From IMG/VR virus record IMGVR_UViG_3300032288_004831, positions 1 through 31,929 of that record: a stretch of 31,929 nucleotides of DNA; one strand, given 5' to 3'. The stretch comes from a virus. Of the stretch, positions 8,870 through 17,671 are shown one piece after another. Both the position numbers and the translations under genes were made by a program. The notes below the pieces were generated by a model, which was not told the DNA's origin, made no database searches, and saw only the letters and a list, made by a program, of their open reading frames with translations. How positions within the stretch are numbered: the first letter of the stretch is position 1; each line of letters opens with the position of its first letter.

Positions 8870-9306
8870 TGAGCATGGTCGAAGAAATTAAAGATGCGTT
8901 AGAAGCCTATGTCAACACATTGGTTCCGACCTATGAAAAATCACAATATGTCTGGGATTCTTCTTTAAATTCTGACTCAAAGACTAAGGCATACTACGCC
9001 ATTAGACCAAATTCATGCCGATTTATAGCAGGAACCTGCAGAACAATTACACTTGAGCAAGATTTCACTTTGGAAATTGGAAATGTTTATAGAAACAAAG
9101 GCGACACAGATTATAACGCTGATGAAAAAGTCTATGAAATATACCAACTCCATGAAACAATCTACAAGGAAGTTCTACGGGACAACTTCAACATTCAAAG
9201 AGTTCAAGTAGTTTCTGATTTTAGTTTGAATGAACCAGTTATCGACAACGATAATAAAAGTGTTAAAATCGAAGCAATATTCACTGTTAGATATAGAACG
9301 GAGTAA
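8869..9306 (+). CDS. Tail terminator-like protein
   Basis: 145 residues, starting in a TAATG overlap with the previous stop. Size, alpha/beta composition and the final strand EAIFTVRYRTE resemble minor tail or tail-terminator proteins (lambda gpU-like fold), which cap the finished tail tube and join it to the head. It sits immediately before the tail tube gene, as terminators usually do. No motif is diagnostic; the call rests on size, order and the C-terminal strand. Confidence 0.6.
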   Translation: MSMVEEIKDALEAYVNTLVPTYEKSQYVWDSSLNSDSKTKAYYAIRPNSCRFIAGTCRTITLEQDFTLEIGNVYRNKGDTDYNADEKVYEIYQLHETIYKEVLRDNFNIQRVQVVSDFSLNEPVIDNDNKSVKIEAIFTVRYRTE

Positions 9307-9309
9307 AAT

Positions 9310-10488
9310 ATGGGATTTGTAGTTAAAAATAGTACATCAATTTATTTAAAAGAAGAATCAACTGAAGGCGTTTATGTTGCCCCATCAGCTTCAGATGCGA
9401 TTGAAGTTCTTTCCGATGGTGCAGGGTTTGAATATACCAAAGAAGAGGTAACAAGAAACCTTTTGACCTCAACAATTGAAGTTGTGGCTTCTCGTGTTGG
9501 TATGGCTTCAGTTTCTGGAAATGTGCCAGTTGAATATAAAGCAGGTTCTGTTGAGGGTGCTTATCCTCGTGAGAAAGTTCTCTATAAATCACTTCTTGGA
9601 GGTGCTAGACAAATCACAACCAACACAACTACAAAAACTGGAAACACTGCAACAGTTTTACAAATTCAAGACGCTGACATTTCTAAATTTCATAAAGGCG
9701 ACATCATTGTTGTTAAACAATCTGGAGCATACGAAGCTAGACCAATTTCTGCGGTTACAACCACACTAGGCTCTGCTTCAATCACCCTTGCAATTGCTTT
9801 AACTTCAGCACCTGCTGATAACGTAGTCATTTCTAAATCAACTGTTTATTACCATGCTGATGGTGCCCCAACATTTTCAGCGACTCAATATCTTGGTGGA
9901 ACAATCAAAGAAGAAGTTTCTGGTTGCCGTTCAATCTCAGCTTCCCTTGAATCTTGGGAAGGTGGTGCGGTTGCAAATTTTAACTTTTCTGTTGAAGGTC
10001 TTGATCTTATTCAATCAGACGAAAACCTACCTTCTCCATTAACTCCAAGCTTTGTTGGTGATGCACTTCCTCCAGTTATCCTTAATGCTTGCGTATGGAT
10101 TGATGGGGTAAAAGTTGCCTATAATTCATTGAGTCTTTCACTTGAAAATACAAAAGCAGAAATTCTCTCAGCTTGTGCCGCCTCTGGAAAATCTGGTTCA
10201 AGATTCACTCAGTTTGTTTGCTCTGGTGAAATTGCTCCATACATGGAAGATAACAATGTTGATCGCTTCACATCTTTCAATAATAACGATTCAATCAGCA
10301 TTTTTGGTTATGCTTATAACCCTACATCAACTGTTGGGCAAATTGAGCAAGTCGTAGCATTTTGGGTTCCTCAAGCAAAGATCACATCAATGCCAAATGG
10401 TGACCAAGATGGAATTATGACCAACCAAATTTCTTTCAAGGCATACAGGGTTGACGGAAGTGACACTGTTTTCCTTGGCTTCATTTAG
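9310..10488 (+). CDS. Major tail tube protein
   Basis: 392 residues, with GGAG upstream and a start only three bases after the previous stop. The opening, in which a KEESTEGVYVAP segment is followed by two beta-rich halves, is typical of long siphovirus tail-tube proteins that stack as hexameric rings around the tape measure. Residues about 100-180 form a Thr/Ser/Ala-rich inserted domain (SKFHKGDIIVVKQSGA), possibly surface-exposed or Ig-like, which explains a length well above the usual 150-250 residues. A strong intrinsic terminator follows 44 bases downstream, as is common after highly expressed structural genes. Confidence 0.82.
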   Translation: MGFVVKNSTSIYLKEESTEGVYVAPSASDAIEVLSDGAGFEYTKEEVTRNLLTSTIEVVASRVGMASVSGNVPVEYKAGSVEGAYPREKVLYKSLLGGARQITTNTTTKTGNTATVLQIQDADISKFHKGDIIVVKQSGAYEARPISAVTTTLGSASITLAIALTSAPADNVVISKSTVYYHADGAPTFSATQYLGGTIKEEVSGCRSISASLESWEGGAVANFNFSVEGLDLIQSDENLPSPLTPSFVGDALPPVILNACVWIDGVKVAYNSLSLSLENTKAEILSACAASGKSGSRFTQFVCSGEIAPYMEDNNVDRFTSFNNNDSISIFGYAYNPTSTVGQIEQVVAFWVPQAKITSMPNGDQDGIMTNQISFKAYRVDGSDTVFLGFI

Positions 10489-10511
10489 GTTTGTCCTCCC
10501 ACAAACATATA

Positions 10512-10529
10512 TGAGTCTTCCATGACTCA
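10512..10529 (+). repeat. Short hairpin ahead of the tail-tube terminator
   Basis: TGAGTC at 10512-10517 pairs perfectly with GACTCA at 10524-10529 around a 6-nt loop. It lies between the tail tube stop and the stronger terminator hairpin, and has no T-run of its own. It may protect the 3' end of the tail tube message. Confidence 0.5.
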
Positions 10530-10532
10530 GCG

Positions 10533-10559
10533 AGCCCCAAGTAAAATTGGGGCTTTTTT
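10533..10559 (+). terminator. Intrinsic terminator after the tail tube gene
   Basis: AGCCCCAA (10533-10540) pairs perfectly with TTGGGGCT (10547-10554) around the loop GTAAAA, followed by a run of six T. This is a classical rho-independent terminator, and the most GC-rich hairpin I found in the window. Genes beyond it must be served by read-through or a new promoter, so it likely lowers minor tail gene expression relative to the tail tube. Confidence 0.9.
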
Positions 10560-10588
10560 ATTTCTTTTTTCTTTGTTACGAATTATTT

Positions 10589-10786
10589 ATGGATAATGTG
10601 ACCAATCTTGAAACTAATCCTCATCATTTTCTTAAACATTTTTTGGGTGAGAAATATATTGCGATTGGTTATGATGAAGGCTCTTCAAGAATAATAACTG
10701 GGGACCTTACTACAATGGAATTGGCTTATCTTGTTTCTATTTTATCAATGTTTAGTGAAGACCAAATAAGACTATCGGGAGAATAA
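10589..10786 (+). CDS. Small protein between tail tube and tail chaperone, unknown
   Basis: 65 residues from the ATG at 10589. A longer frame opens at a TTG at 10547, but that codon lies in the terminator hairpin and would add a hydrophobic artefact, so it is rejected. The product is acidic, with HHFLKHFLGEKYIAIGYDEG and a helix-like end. It ends one base before the tail chaperone start, so it probably shares its transcript. No clear ribosome binding site is visible. The function is unknown. Confidence 0.55.
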   Translation: MDNVTNLETNPHHFLKHFLGEKYIAIGYDEGSSRIITGDLTTMELAYLVSILSMFSEDQIRLSGE

Positions 10787-10787
10787 A

Positions 10788-11174
10788 ATGAAAATACTAA
10801 AATGTTCTGATTTAATTAAATTAACACCACAAACCGAAAATAAGTTTTCTGTGACTGTAAAACCACTTTCAGTTTCTGAAAAAATGGAAGTCGCATCAAA
10901 AGTTAAAATGAACAAAGGCGAGGAAGTGGCAGACAATCAAGCCCAAGCCCTTCTGTGCATTAAATATGCTGTGAAAAAAATTGAAGGCGTAAAAAACCAT
11001 GATGATTCTGAATATGAGCCCACATTTATTGATGGTGTGCTTGATGAAACTTCAGCCGATGATATTCTTTCACTTTTGTCTGACACAAATTTATTAGTCC
11101 CAGTAATTTTGTCGGCTAATAAAAATATAAACCAACTTCAAGGTGTTGAGGTCGAAGTTAACCCAAAGCATTAA
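10788..11174 (+). CDS. Tail assembly chaperone, G-like product
   Basis: 128 residues between the tail tube and the tape measure, the standard position for lambda gpG-type chaperones that coat the tape measure during tail assembly. The sequence is acidic and helical, with an N-terminal strand pair (FSVTVKPLSVSEKMEVASK). Its last codons contain the heptamer C CCA AAG (11162-11168) in the correct phase for a -1 shift, and the next frame is open exactly from that point. Most ribosomes should stop at TAA 11172-11174; a fraction should continue into the T-like frame. Confidence 0.8.
   Translation: MKILKCSDLIKLTPQTENKFSVTVKPLSVSEKMEVASKVKMNKGEEVADNQAQALLCIKYAVKKIEGVKNHDDSEYEPTFIDGVLDETSADDILSLLSDTNLLVPVILSANKNINQLQGVEVEVNPKH
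11162..11168 (+). promoter_or_regulatory. -1 ribosomal frameshift site CCCAAAG
   Basis: In the G-like frame the codons read AAC CCA AAG CAT TAA, giving a perfect X XXY YYZ heptamer. After a -1 shift at AAG, reading continues GCA TTA ATT ACC GCT. The -1 frame is closed by a TAA at 11159-11161 just upstream, so slippage has to happen within these few codons. A perfect 6-bp hairpin (GCTAAA 11194-11199 with TTTAGC 11206-11211) lies downstream, but 25 nt is further than the usual spacing for a stimulator. Confidence 0.82.
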
Positions 11175-11638
11175 TTACCGCTTTGGACTATGTGCTAAAT
11201 GAAATTTTAGCCATTTCTGAAGTCGGTAACCAAGAATATATACATTTAGTTTCAACTTATTGGTACAAAGCAGACAAGAATTTTAATTGCTTTCATTGCA
11301 AAAAAGAAGCGTCCTTTACTGTGAGAGATAAAAGAAAAGCTTGTTCAACCAAAAAAGAAAAAGAAATTGTGAACTACAATGGGGTGATAAAATACTTTGT
11401 ATGCCCGAGTAATTTCTTCAACCCTGCATATTCTCAATTGATAGATATGTTTCGACTTTTTCAACGAGGTGCCTTACCATTTGAGGGAGGGTTATTTGAT
11501 CAACCTTCCAAGATAATCGAAGTTTTTTCATTGCTTGAAGGTCTTGATATTGAAAGAGCAAAAGACCTAGAGAGGAAACAAAAATGGCAGACGGGTCAGT
11601 CCAAGTCGAACTCTCGGTCGACGAACAAAAAGCATTAA
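11168..11638 (+). CDS. Tail assembly chaperone, T-like extension reached by -1 frameshift
   Basis: This frame has no ribosome binding site and no good start codon, and follows the slippery heptamer in the -1 phase. The fused G-T product would be about 283 residues: 127 from G and 156 from this frame. It has a Cys pair (CFHC, about 33 residues into the T part), a further Cys about 22 residues later and another before PSNFFNPAY, suggesting a zinc-binding knuckle. The tape measure gene starts inside it (11584), overlapping by 55 bases. By analogy with lambda gpGT, the fusion would bridge tape measure and tube protein during assembly. Independent initiation at TTG 11183 or GTG 11192 is possible but unlikely. 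Confidence 0.78.
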   Translation, partial: ALITALDYVLNEILAISEVGNQEYIHLVSTYWYKADKNFNCFHCKKEASFTVRDKRKACSTKKEKEIVNYNGVIKYFVCPSNFFNPAYSQLIDMFRLFQRGALPFEGGLFDQPSKIIEVFSLLEGLDIERAKDLERKQKWQTGQSKSNSRSTNKKH

Positions 11639-13668
11639 AAGCTCTTACTTCACTCACAAAAAAGTTTGAAGATTTTGGCGATTCTGCAAAAAATGCTATC
11701 AAAAAAGGTGATATTGCACTTGCTACTTTCGCAGGAAACATTGCATCATCGGCTGTTTCAAAAGGTTTTGACCTTCTTACTGGTGGTGTTAAATCATTGG
11801 TAGGAAATATTGAGGACGCAATTATTTCCGCAGGTGAAAGCCAAAAAGCAATCAATAATTTAAATGTAACACTTGCTCAAACTGGTGCATATACAAAGCA
11901 AGGTGCAAAAGCATTTGCTGAATATGCTGACGCAGTTGAGAAAACAACTGGTATTTCAGGTGAGGCAGTTCTTCAGACTGCTTCTTTCATTCAGCAAGTA
12001 AATAAACTTTCCCAAAAAGAATTAAAGCAAGCAACCCAAGCGACTATTGATTTTGCTTCAGCCTATGATATTGACCTAAACACTGCGACAAATATTGTAT
12101 CAAAAGCTATTGATGGGAATGTTTCTTCATTGAAGAAATATGGCATTGAAGTTAATAAATCCATAGATAGTTCAAACCAATTTTCTTCAGTCATAACAGC
12201 ACTAAGTAGCGTTTCTGGTTCTGCATCAGAAAAAGTAAAAACATTTTCTGGTGGTTGGGATTTATTTAAAACAACTATTGATGATTTTAGAAAATCTATT
12301 GGGTTTTTGATTGTAGATAACCCAGCCGTTGTAAAAGCATTATCTATTTTGAGTGGAGGTATTAGCTCTTTTGCAAATATTATTAATGAAAATAAATCCA
12401 CAATAATTCAGCTAATAAATTCTGCATTTGTTCCATTAATTACAATTGGTTCATCTGCAACATTAGTCATTATTGAATTGGCTGACTCATTTATAAGGCT
12501 CACAGAAGCAGTTCGTGGAAATGCTATGGAGTCCTCCCTTGAAGGTCTAAAAAATCAATTAAAAGAAATTAGGGAAGTTTCTCAGAATTTTATAGACCCA
12601 AATACTGGTGAAAAAATAAAATCAACAGGCGAGCAATGGCTTGAAATTCAAATTCAACAAGCAGAAACCGCATTAGCAGAACAACGTGGTTATGCAAAAA
12701 AGAGAGCAGAACTTTTTGACACAATTACTGAAAAGGTAAAAGAAGTCGAAAACGGTTTAGTTACTGTATTGTCGGAGAGTGTTACAAAGCAAAATGAAGC
12801 TTATCAGGCTGGTGTGAATAAAAGGCTTGAATTAATAAATAAGCAAGCAGATGAAGAAAAGAAAATTGAAAATGATAAGTTGATTTCATTAGAACTATTA
12901 AAATTAAATGCTATTGAAAGAGAAAAGTCAGCTGAACAAAATACTGTTTTAGAGAAACAATTAAAGGCTGAAGAGAGTTACCAATTTCTTGCTGATAACC
13001 TTGGAAGAGAAGAAGCCCTTAGAGAAATTGCAAGGGCAGAAGATTTGGCAAAAACATCTGGAACAAATGCGGCAAAACTTTCTCTTAATGCGGCATACTA
13101 TAAAGCGCAACAAAACCAAGTCGGTTTTTATAAAAAGTGGGAAGATCAAACAAATAAAGAAAGAGTTTCAACAATACAAAGCACGTTGGGTGCAATAAGC
13201 ACTTTGACTGCTAGTTCAAATGCAGAACTTTTTGAAATAGGAAAAGCGGCGGCAGTTGCTCAAGCTACTACTGATGGAATTTTAGCTGTGCAAAAAGCAT
13301 ACGCATCAGCACCACCACCATTTGGTTTTGCATTGGCGGCACTTGTCGGTGTAGCAACTGCGGCAAACGTGGCTAGAATTGCATCACAAAAACGACCTAA
13401 ATTTGCTCAGGGTGGTATTGTTGGTGGAACTTCAACATCAGGCGATAAAATCACAGCACAATTAAATTCTAGGGAAATGGTGCTTACGCAATCACAACAG
13501 GCAACACTATTTAACATGGCAAACAATGGTGGAAGTGGTAATGGAATGATTGAAGCAATAGATAGACTAGGGCAAAAAATTCAAAATATGACTTTAATTG
13601 TTCAAGCCGATGGAAGAGAAATCGCTAAGCTTGTTCGTGACCAAAAACAAGCAGGGTTTGTTTTATGA
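11584..13668 (+). CDS. Tail tape measure protein
   Basis: 694 residues, mostly helical with Ala, Ser, Lys and Glu, starting inside the chaperone T frame after AGAGG at 11571-11575. Hydrophobic segments lie around residues 280-305 and 575-600 (FGFALAALVGVATAANVA), and the end has the FAQGGIVGGTSTSGD motif common near tape-measure C-termini. The protein sets tail length; at about 0.15 nm per residue a tail of roughly 100 nm is expected (inference). A long charged coiled-coil region covers about residues 390-530. No lysozyme or peptidase domain was noticed. Confidence 0.88.
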   Translation: MADGSVQVELSVDEQKALKALTSLTKKFEDFGDSAKNAIKKGDIALATFAGNIASSAVSKGFDLLTGGVKSLVGNIEDAIISAGESQKAINNLNVTLAQTGAYTKQGAKAFAEYADAVEKTTGISGEAVLQTASFIQQVNKLSQKELKQATQATIDFASAYDIDLNTATNIVSKAIDGNVSSLKKYGIEVNKSIDSSNQFSSVITALSSVSGSASEKVKTFSGGWDLFKTTIDDFRKSIGFLIVDNPAVVKALSILSGGISSFANIINENKSTIIQLINSAFVPLITIGSSATLVIIELADSFIRLTEAVRGNAMESSLEGLKNQLKEIREVSQNFIDPNTGEKIKSTGEQWLEIQIQQAETALAEQRGYAKKRAELFDTITEKVKEVENGLVTVLSESVTKQNEAYQAGVNKRLELINKQADEEKKIENDKLISLELLKLNAIEREKSAEQNTVLEKQLKAEESYQFLADNLGREEALREIARAEDLAKTSGTNAAKLSLNAAYYKAQQNQVGFYKKWEDQTNKERVSTIQSTLGAISTLTASSNAELFEIGKAAAVAQATTDGILAVQKAYASAPPPFGFALAALVGVATAANVARIASQKRPKFAQGGIVGGTSTSGDKITAQLNSREMVLTQSQQATLFNMANNGGSGNGMIEAIDRLGQKIQNMTLIVQADGREIAKLVRDQKQAGFVL

Positions 13669-14426
13669 GTATGAGGTTTTATGTTAACAATCTTGTCAAA
13701 GATGCGGTTATTACAGCGAGTGAAAATAATGCTCAATTCCCTTCGGAAAACCTTAAAGACGATAGACGAAGCAAAGTTTATCGTTCTCTCACATCTTCTT
13801 GTAATATTGTTTTTGATTTTGGTAGCATAAAAGACATAAACGCAATCGCAATTGTTGACTCAAAGCAAAGCAGTTTTGGTTTTACAGCCGCCACAATTCA
13901 ACTAAATTCTACAAATTCTTGGGGTTCACCTGCAGTTTCTCAGGCATTAACAATAGATTCACAGACTGGTTGGGTCAATTTCAACTGGTCATCAACACAA
14001 AGCTATAGATATGCAAGAATTGTTCTTACGAACCCTACGGCACCAATTGAGCTTTCAAAATTATTTATTGGGAAAGATACTTTTATTGAAGGTGTATGTT
14101 TCAGTTATCCTATTAACTTTCGTTATAATAATCGTTCTACTGTGGTATCTAATCGATACGGGCAAAAATTCATTGATGAGATTCTTTCTCAAAAAGAATT
14201 AAGTGGTCAAATTCCTTCAATGACAAAAACAGAGCTTGATGTTCTCCTTGAGGTTATTGATTACGCATCATATACAAAGCCAATTTGGTTTTACATGGAC
14301 GCAACAAATTTGATGGTTGATGTGAACAGAATGAATGGCTACTATTACCTAAATGATGACCCAGAAATGGTTTTGAACACTGGAAACTATTGGAGCGTTT
14401 CACTTAATCTTGTGGAAGGTACTTAA
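13665..14426 (+). CDS. Minor tail protein with discoidin-like N-terminal domain (distal tail candidate)
   Basis: 253 residues, coupled to the tape measure stop through ATGA. Residues about 15-130 resemble an F5/8 type C (galactose-binding-like) beta-sandwich: a signature FPSENLKDDRRSKVYRS, IVFDFGSIKDINAIAIVD, and SYRYARIVLTNPT. The second half (about 135-253) has the beta-strand character of tail-tip proteins. It follows the tape measure, where distal tail proteins lie in siphoviruses, so it probably forms the ring at the end of the tube and may touch surface sugars. Confidence 0.65.
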   Translation: MSMRFYVNNLVKDAVITASENNAQFPSENLKDDRRSKVYRSLTSSCNIVFDFGSIKDINAIAIVDSKQSSFGFTAATIQLNSTNSWGSPAVSQALTIDSQTGWVNFNWSSTQSYRYARIVLTNPTAPIELSKLFIGKDTFIEGVCFSYPINFRYNNRSTVVSNRYGQKFIDEILSQKELSGQIPSMTKTELDVLLEVIDYASYTKPIWFYMDATNLMVDVNRMNGYYYLNDDPEMVLNTGNYWSVSLNLVEGT

Positions 14427-14596
14427 TGAATAACGAGCAGGAATGGCGTGCTCATTTGTTTGAGCAAATTAAAGACCTTCAAAAAGATGTTAAAGAAATG
14501 AAGTCTGAAATTATGACTTTAAAAATTAAAATAGCATCAATCAGTGCACTTGTTGGCTCGGTTGCTAGTGTTATTTTAAATAAAATACTAGGGTAA
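14426..14596 (+). CDS. XhlA-like small membrane protein (coiled coil plus C-terminal membrane segment)
   Basis: 56 residues, short enough to be missed by ORF filters. It starts in TAATG overlap with the previous stop. Residues 1-37 are a charged amphipathic helix (FEQIKDLQKDVKEMKSEI), and about 38-54 form a hydrophobic segment (IASISALVGSVASVIL). This layout matches the hemolysin XhlA family, which in PBSX-type phages works with holin and endolysin at the membrane. Here it is inside the tail operon, far from the lysis genes, so it may instead help anchor or inject. It stops one base before the next ATG. Confidence 0.65.
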   Translation: MNNEQEWRAHLFEQIKDLQKDVKEMKSEIMTLKIKIASISALVGSVASVILNKILG

Positions 14597-14597
14597 T

Positions 14598-17138
14598 ATG
14601 ACTTTTGAAGAGGCATCTTTATTGACTTCAAGCGAAAAGGTAACACTTGTCACACTCGAATCAGAGAGGTTGGTCAAGCTTTTTACTTTATTATCTGGAA
14701 GTGTTTATTACAAAGATGTTCCTTTCTATGTTTCAAACGTAAAACAAAATGGCGTGCCACTAGAATATGTTGCAAATGTCGGTTTGATTGATATTGGAAC
14801 TTGGACTTATGACCCTGTGATTGGTCGTGTTTATGTTCACATCATTGGGAGTCTAGACCCAAAAACAACTGACCTAAGTATTGTTTACAAGCACTTCTTT
14901 TCAAACTGCCCAGTGAGTCTTCCAAATGATTTGAGTTCTGGTGTATTAGTTGAATGGTTGCCATATATCAACTCAATTGGTTCTGTTGGTCAGCAACTTG
15001 ACGACCAAAATACTGGAATCGCACTTGAATCCAATTCAAACATAGATTTATTGAATAATGGTTTTTTCGATGAGGTTTATGACTCCCATATTTTCGAGAA
15101 TAAACCAGTCAATTTTTATCTATGGTATAAAGAAACTCCAATCACTGAAGCTAGAAAAATATTTGAAGGCGTAATTGAATCAAAAGATTATGCACCTGAA
15201 AAAGTTGTCTTCAGAGTAAAAGATTTTATTTTTAAACTCAGAAACATTGTGAACCTTAGCACATTTTCAGCACTTGATGGAAAAGTTCAAGACTCACTTC
15301 TTGGAACACCAAAAAGAAGGGTCTACGGTCAAGTGAAGCAAATGAAACTTGCAGGAATTGACCAAGTTCTTGATGGTTTTAATTTGTCTGGTCTTGTTTC
15401 TGTTTCTGTTGGTTCAACTACATTGACTGGAGCATCAACATTATTTTTAAAAGAATTAAATCCTGGTGATGAAATTTCATTTTCATGGCTTGGCGTTACA
15501 TACAAATTTGGTATTGAGTCAATAACTAGCAACACGGTTGCGGTTCTGAATAAAGAAGTCGAAGTTGCGGCACTGAATGTAACTGCATTAAACTCTCCAA
15601 AATATTCTTATAGACACCTGAATAGAATTTGGCACATTGCTGGTCACAAATTAAGGGAGCCAACAACTGAGGTCACTTCCATTGTTGCAAATAACCGTTT
15701 CATTCTTGATTCTGTTCTTGACTTGTATGCTGATGATCAAGTTCTAGTTAACAGTGATTTGGTGACAATCAGAAGAATTTCTGGCTCCGAAATGGTGACT
15801 GAAAATGCAATATCACCAGTTCCGATGGTTGGGGACACTGTGAAAAAGTTGCCAATTCAAAAAGTTTATTTTGGTGCAACCGAATTAATATATGGAAGAG
15901 ATTGGACTTACGATAATACAACAGAAGCAAAAATAAATATTCTTCCACTTGCTGAGTTTAACGTCACACAAGAAAGACTTGCTGGTGTTTCAATTACATT
16001 CACAAATGGAAGTAATAACCTAACAACTACCGCAACCGTTGACCTTAGGACTATTTTAAGCCCAAGAGATTGGGTTAAGAAAAATACAATTGTTTCTGGT
16101 CAAGGTGATTGGTATGAGATTCTTGAAGTTGCAGAGCAATCAATAAAAATAAGGGCAAATTACACTGGTACAACTGCGACAACTACGGCTTTAATTAAAA
16201 ATGTAAACTACATTAAAGATGATTCACTTATTACTTGTAACTGTCTTGGGTTTGAAAAAGACGGTGCTTGGGTGAGGACTCCATCCGAAGTTGTAAGGCA
16301 CCTTCTTTTGAATGATGCGGTTTTCTATACTGTGAATGAAGCTTCTTTTACACAAGCAAAAGCAGACTGTGATTATACTGTTTCAATGGTTATTCCAGAA
16401 GATTTAGGAAACGGAAGCCCAAAGATTCGTGACGTAATAACAAAAATAAATGAATCGGTCTTCGGCTCATTGTATGGCGATAGTTCAAGCTCAATTTCAT
16501 ATAGTATTTTAAATTCTACCAAACCAGAAAATATAGATATTCTTCGAGATGATGATATTATTTCTTTCAGTTCTGCATCAAAACCTGAAATATTTAATAA
16601 AATTGTTTTAAGCTATAGACCTTTCGTTGACCACAACAATGGAGAAAATGCCTATGAAACAATTTCTTATAATTCTGGTTTTGTTGATTATTATGTTGGA
16701 ATTGAAAACACACTGACACAAGTTGTCTATTTATACGAATCAGACAAAGTTGAAATAATTGCTCAACGTCTCGCATTATTTAAATCATTATCAAACACAA
16801 GTGTAACAATTAGGTCAAAAATAAATCTTTTTACCAAATCAGTGAATGACAAGGTTATGATTCTTCTTGATAGACTTTATAAACGCTATGGTGGAAATGA
16901 TAGAAGAAAAATTGGGGTAATTTCCTCAGTTAAAAGAAGCCAAACCGAGGTTGAAATAGTGTTTCAAGACTTGGGAAATGTTTATAACAGGGTTCCATCA
17001 ATTGCTCCTGATTCTGCATCAAATTATTCTGGTGCAGACCAAAATGCAAAAGTACAATATGGTTATGTGGTTGATGATGATGTTTTGACACCTGATGCAA
17101 CTTCAGAAGAAAATCTCGGAAATAACATAATAGGTTAA
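14598..17138 (+). CDS. Tail tip hub / baseplate protein
   Basis: 846 residues, the largest gene after the distal tail candidate, and therefore in the Tal/hub position. The first 220 residues have the beta-rich style of tail hub proteins (VEWLPYINSIGSVGQQL, FLYWYKE-like strands). The middle contains repeated Ser/Thr-rich strands (about 275-560), and residues about 560-800 look like a second hub domain with charged turns. No peptidase, lysozyme or collagen-like motif was recognised. It likely closes the tail tube and carries the receptor-binding proteins encoded next. The call rests on size, order and fold style. Confidence 0.65.
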   Translation: MTFEEASLLTSSEKVTLVTLESERLVKLFTLLSGSVYYKDVPFYVSNVKQNGVPLEYVANVGLIDIGTWTYDPVIGRVYVHIIGSLDPKTTDLSIVYKHFFSNCPVSLPNDLSSGVLVEWLPYINSIGSVGQQLDDQNTGIALESNSNIDLLNNGFFDEVYDSHIFENKPVNFYLWYKETPITEARKIFEGVIESKDYAPEKVVFRVKDFIFKLRNIVNLSTFSALDGKVQDSLLGTPKRRVYGQVKQMKLAGIDQVLDGFNLSGLVSVSVGSTTLTGASTLFLKELNPGDEISFSWLGVTYKFGIESITSNTVAVLNKEVEVAALNVTALNSPKYSYRHLNRIWHIAGHKLREPTTEVTSIVANNRFILDSVLDLYADDQVLVNSDLVTIRRISGSEMVTENAISPVPMVGDTVKKLPIQKVYFGATELIYGRDWTYDNTTEAKINILPLAEFNVTQERLAGVSITFTNGSNNLTTTATVDLRTILSPRDWVKKNTIVSGQGDWYEILEVAEQSIKIRANYTGTTATTTALIKNVNYIKDDSLITCNCLGFEKDGAWVRTPSEVVRHLLLNDAVFYTVNEASFTQAKADCDYTVSMVIPEDLGNGSPKIRDVITKINESVFGSLYGDSSSSISYSILNSTKPENIDILRDDDIISFSSASKPEIFNKIVLSYRPFVDHNNGENAYETISYNSGFVDYYVGIENTLTQVVYLYESDKVEIIAQRLALFKSLSNTSVTIRSKINLFTKSVNDKVMILLDRLYKRYGGNDRRKIGVISSVKRSQTEVEIVFQDLGNVYNRVPSIAPDSASNYSGADQNAKVQYGYVVDDDVLTPDATSEENLGNNIIG

Positions 17139-17152
17139 AGTTGAGGTAAAAT

Positions 17153-17668
17153 ATGGCTTTCAGTTCAATTTCATCGCTCGCCATTGCAGTCGGTGCCGCC
17201 ATAAAAGCTGAATTGTGGGGAAAAGTAAAAAATAACTTTGATGACCACGAAACCAGAATCAATAACATTGAAACAGTTTCAAATAAAATTCCCATCATTA
17301 AATTTTACACACTAAACGCCTCAAGCTTTTCGACTGCAACAGGACTTTATTATTGGGAATCAAACGATAATTTCACCATTACAAATGCGTATGTTCAAAT
17401 TTTTGAAAAGGGTTCGTTGACAGGAACTTTTCAAGTGGACATTTTGAAAAGCACAACAAACTTAGATGGTGCATCATTTTCAACAATCTTCACGACAAAG
17501 CCGTCAATTGATTATTCAACCGCTTCAGACTACGCAAAAAGTACAAACCAAGTTTTTGACCCGACAAAGATTTCGATTGTCTCGGGGAATTATTTGCGTT
17601 TTGATATAACTCAAACACCTACTGGTGGTGTGATGAGCAAATTCTTAATCACCGTCTACGGAGAGTAA
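17153..17668 (+). CDS. Distal tail or receptor-binding accessory protein
   Basis: 171 residues, with GAGG before the ATG. The N-terminus has a helical segment (SSLAIAVGAAIKAELWGKV), then a coiled-coil-like attachment part (NNFDDHETRINNIETV), followed by a beta-rich domain (about 50-171). A helical anchor followed by a beta-sandwich is the usual shape of small baseplate-attached fibres. Codon use matches the upstream structural genes. The exact role is not determined. Confidence 0.5.
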   Translation: MAFSSISSLAIAVGAAIKAELWGKVKNNFDDHETRINNIETVSNKIPIIKFYTLNASSFSTATGLYYWESNDNFTITNAYVQIFEKGSLTGTFQVDILKSTTNLDGASFSTIFTTKPSIDYSTASDYAKSTNQVFDPTKISIVSGNYLRFDITQTPTGGVMSKFLITVYGE

Positions 17669-17671
17669 AAA

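Noticed and set aside
10547-10588. Upstream TTG start of the 10589 gene
   Set aside because: The codon is part of the terminator stem and the extra residues are translated from its T-run.
11418-11855. 145-residue minus-strand ORF across the tape-measure start
   Set aside because: It is a shadow of the chaperone and tape-measure frames with no start signal or domain.
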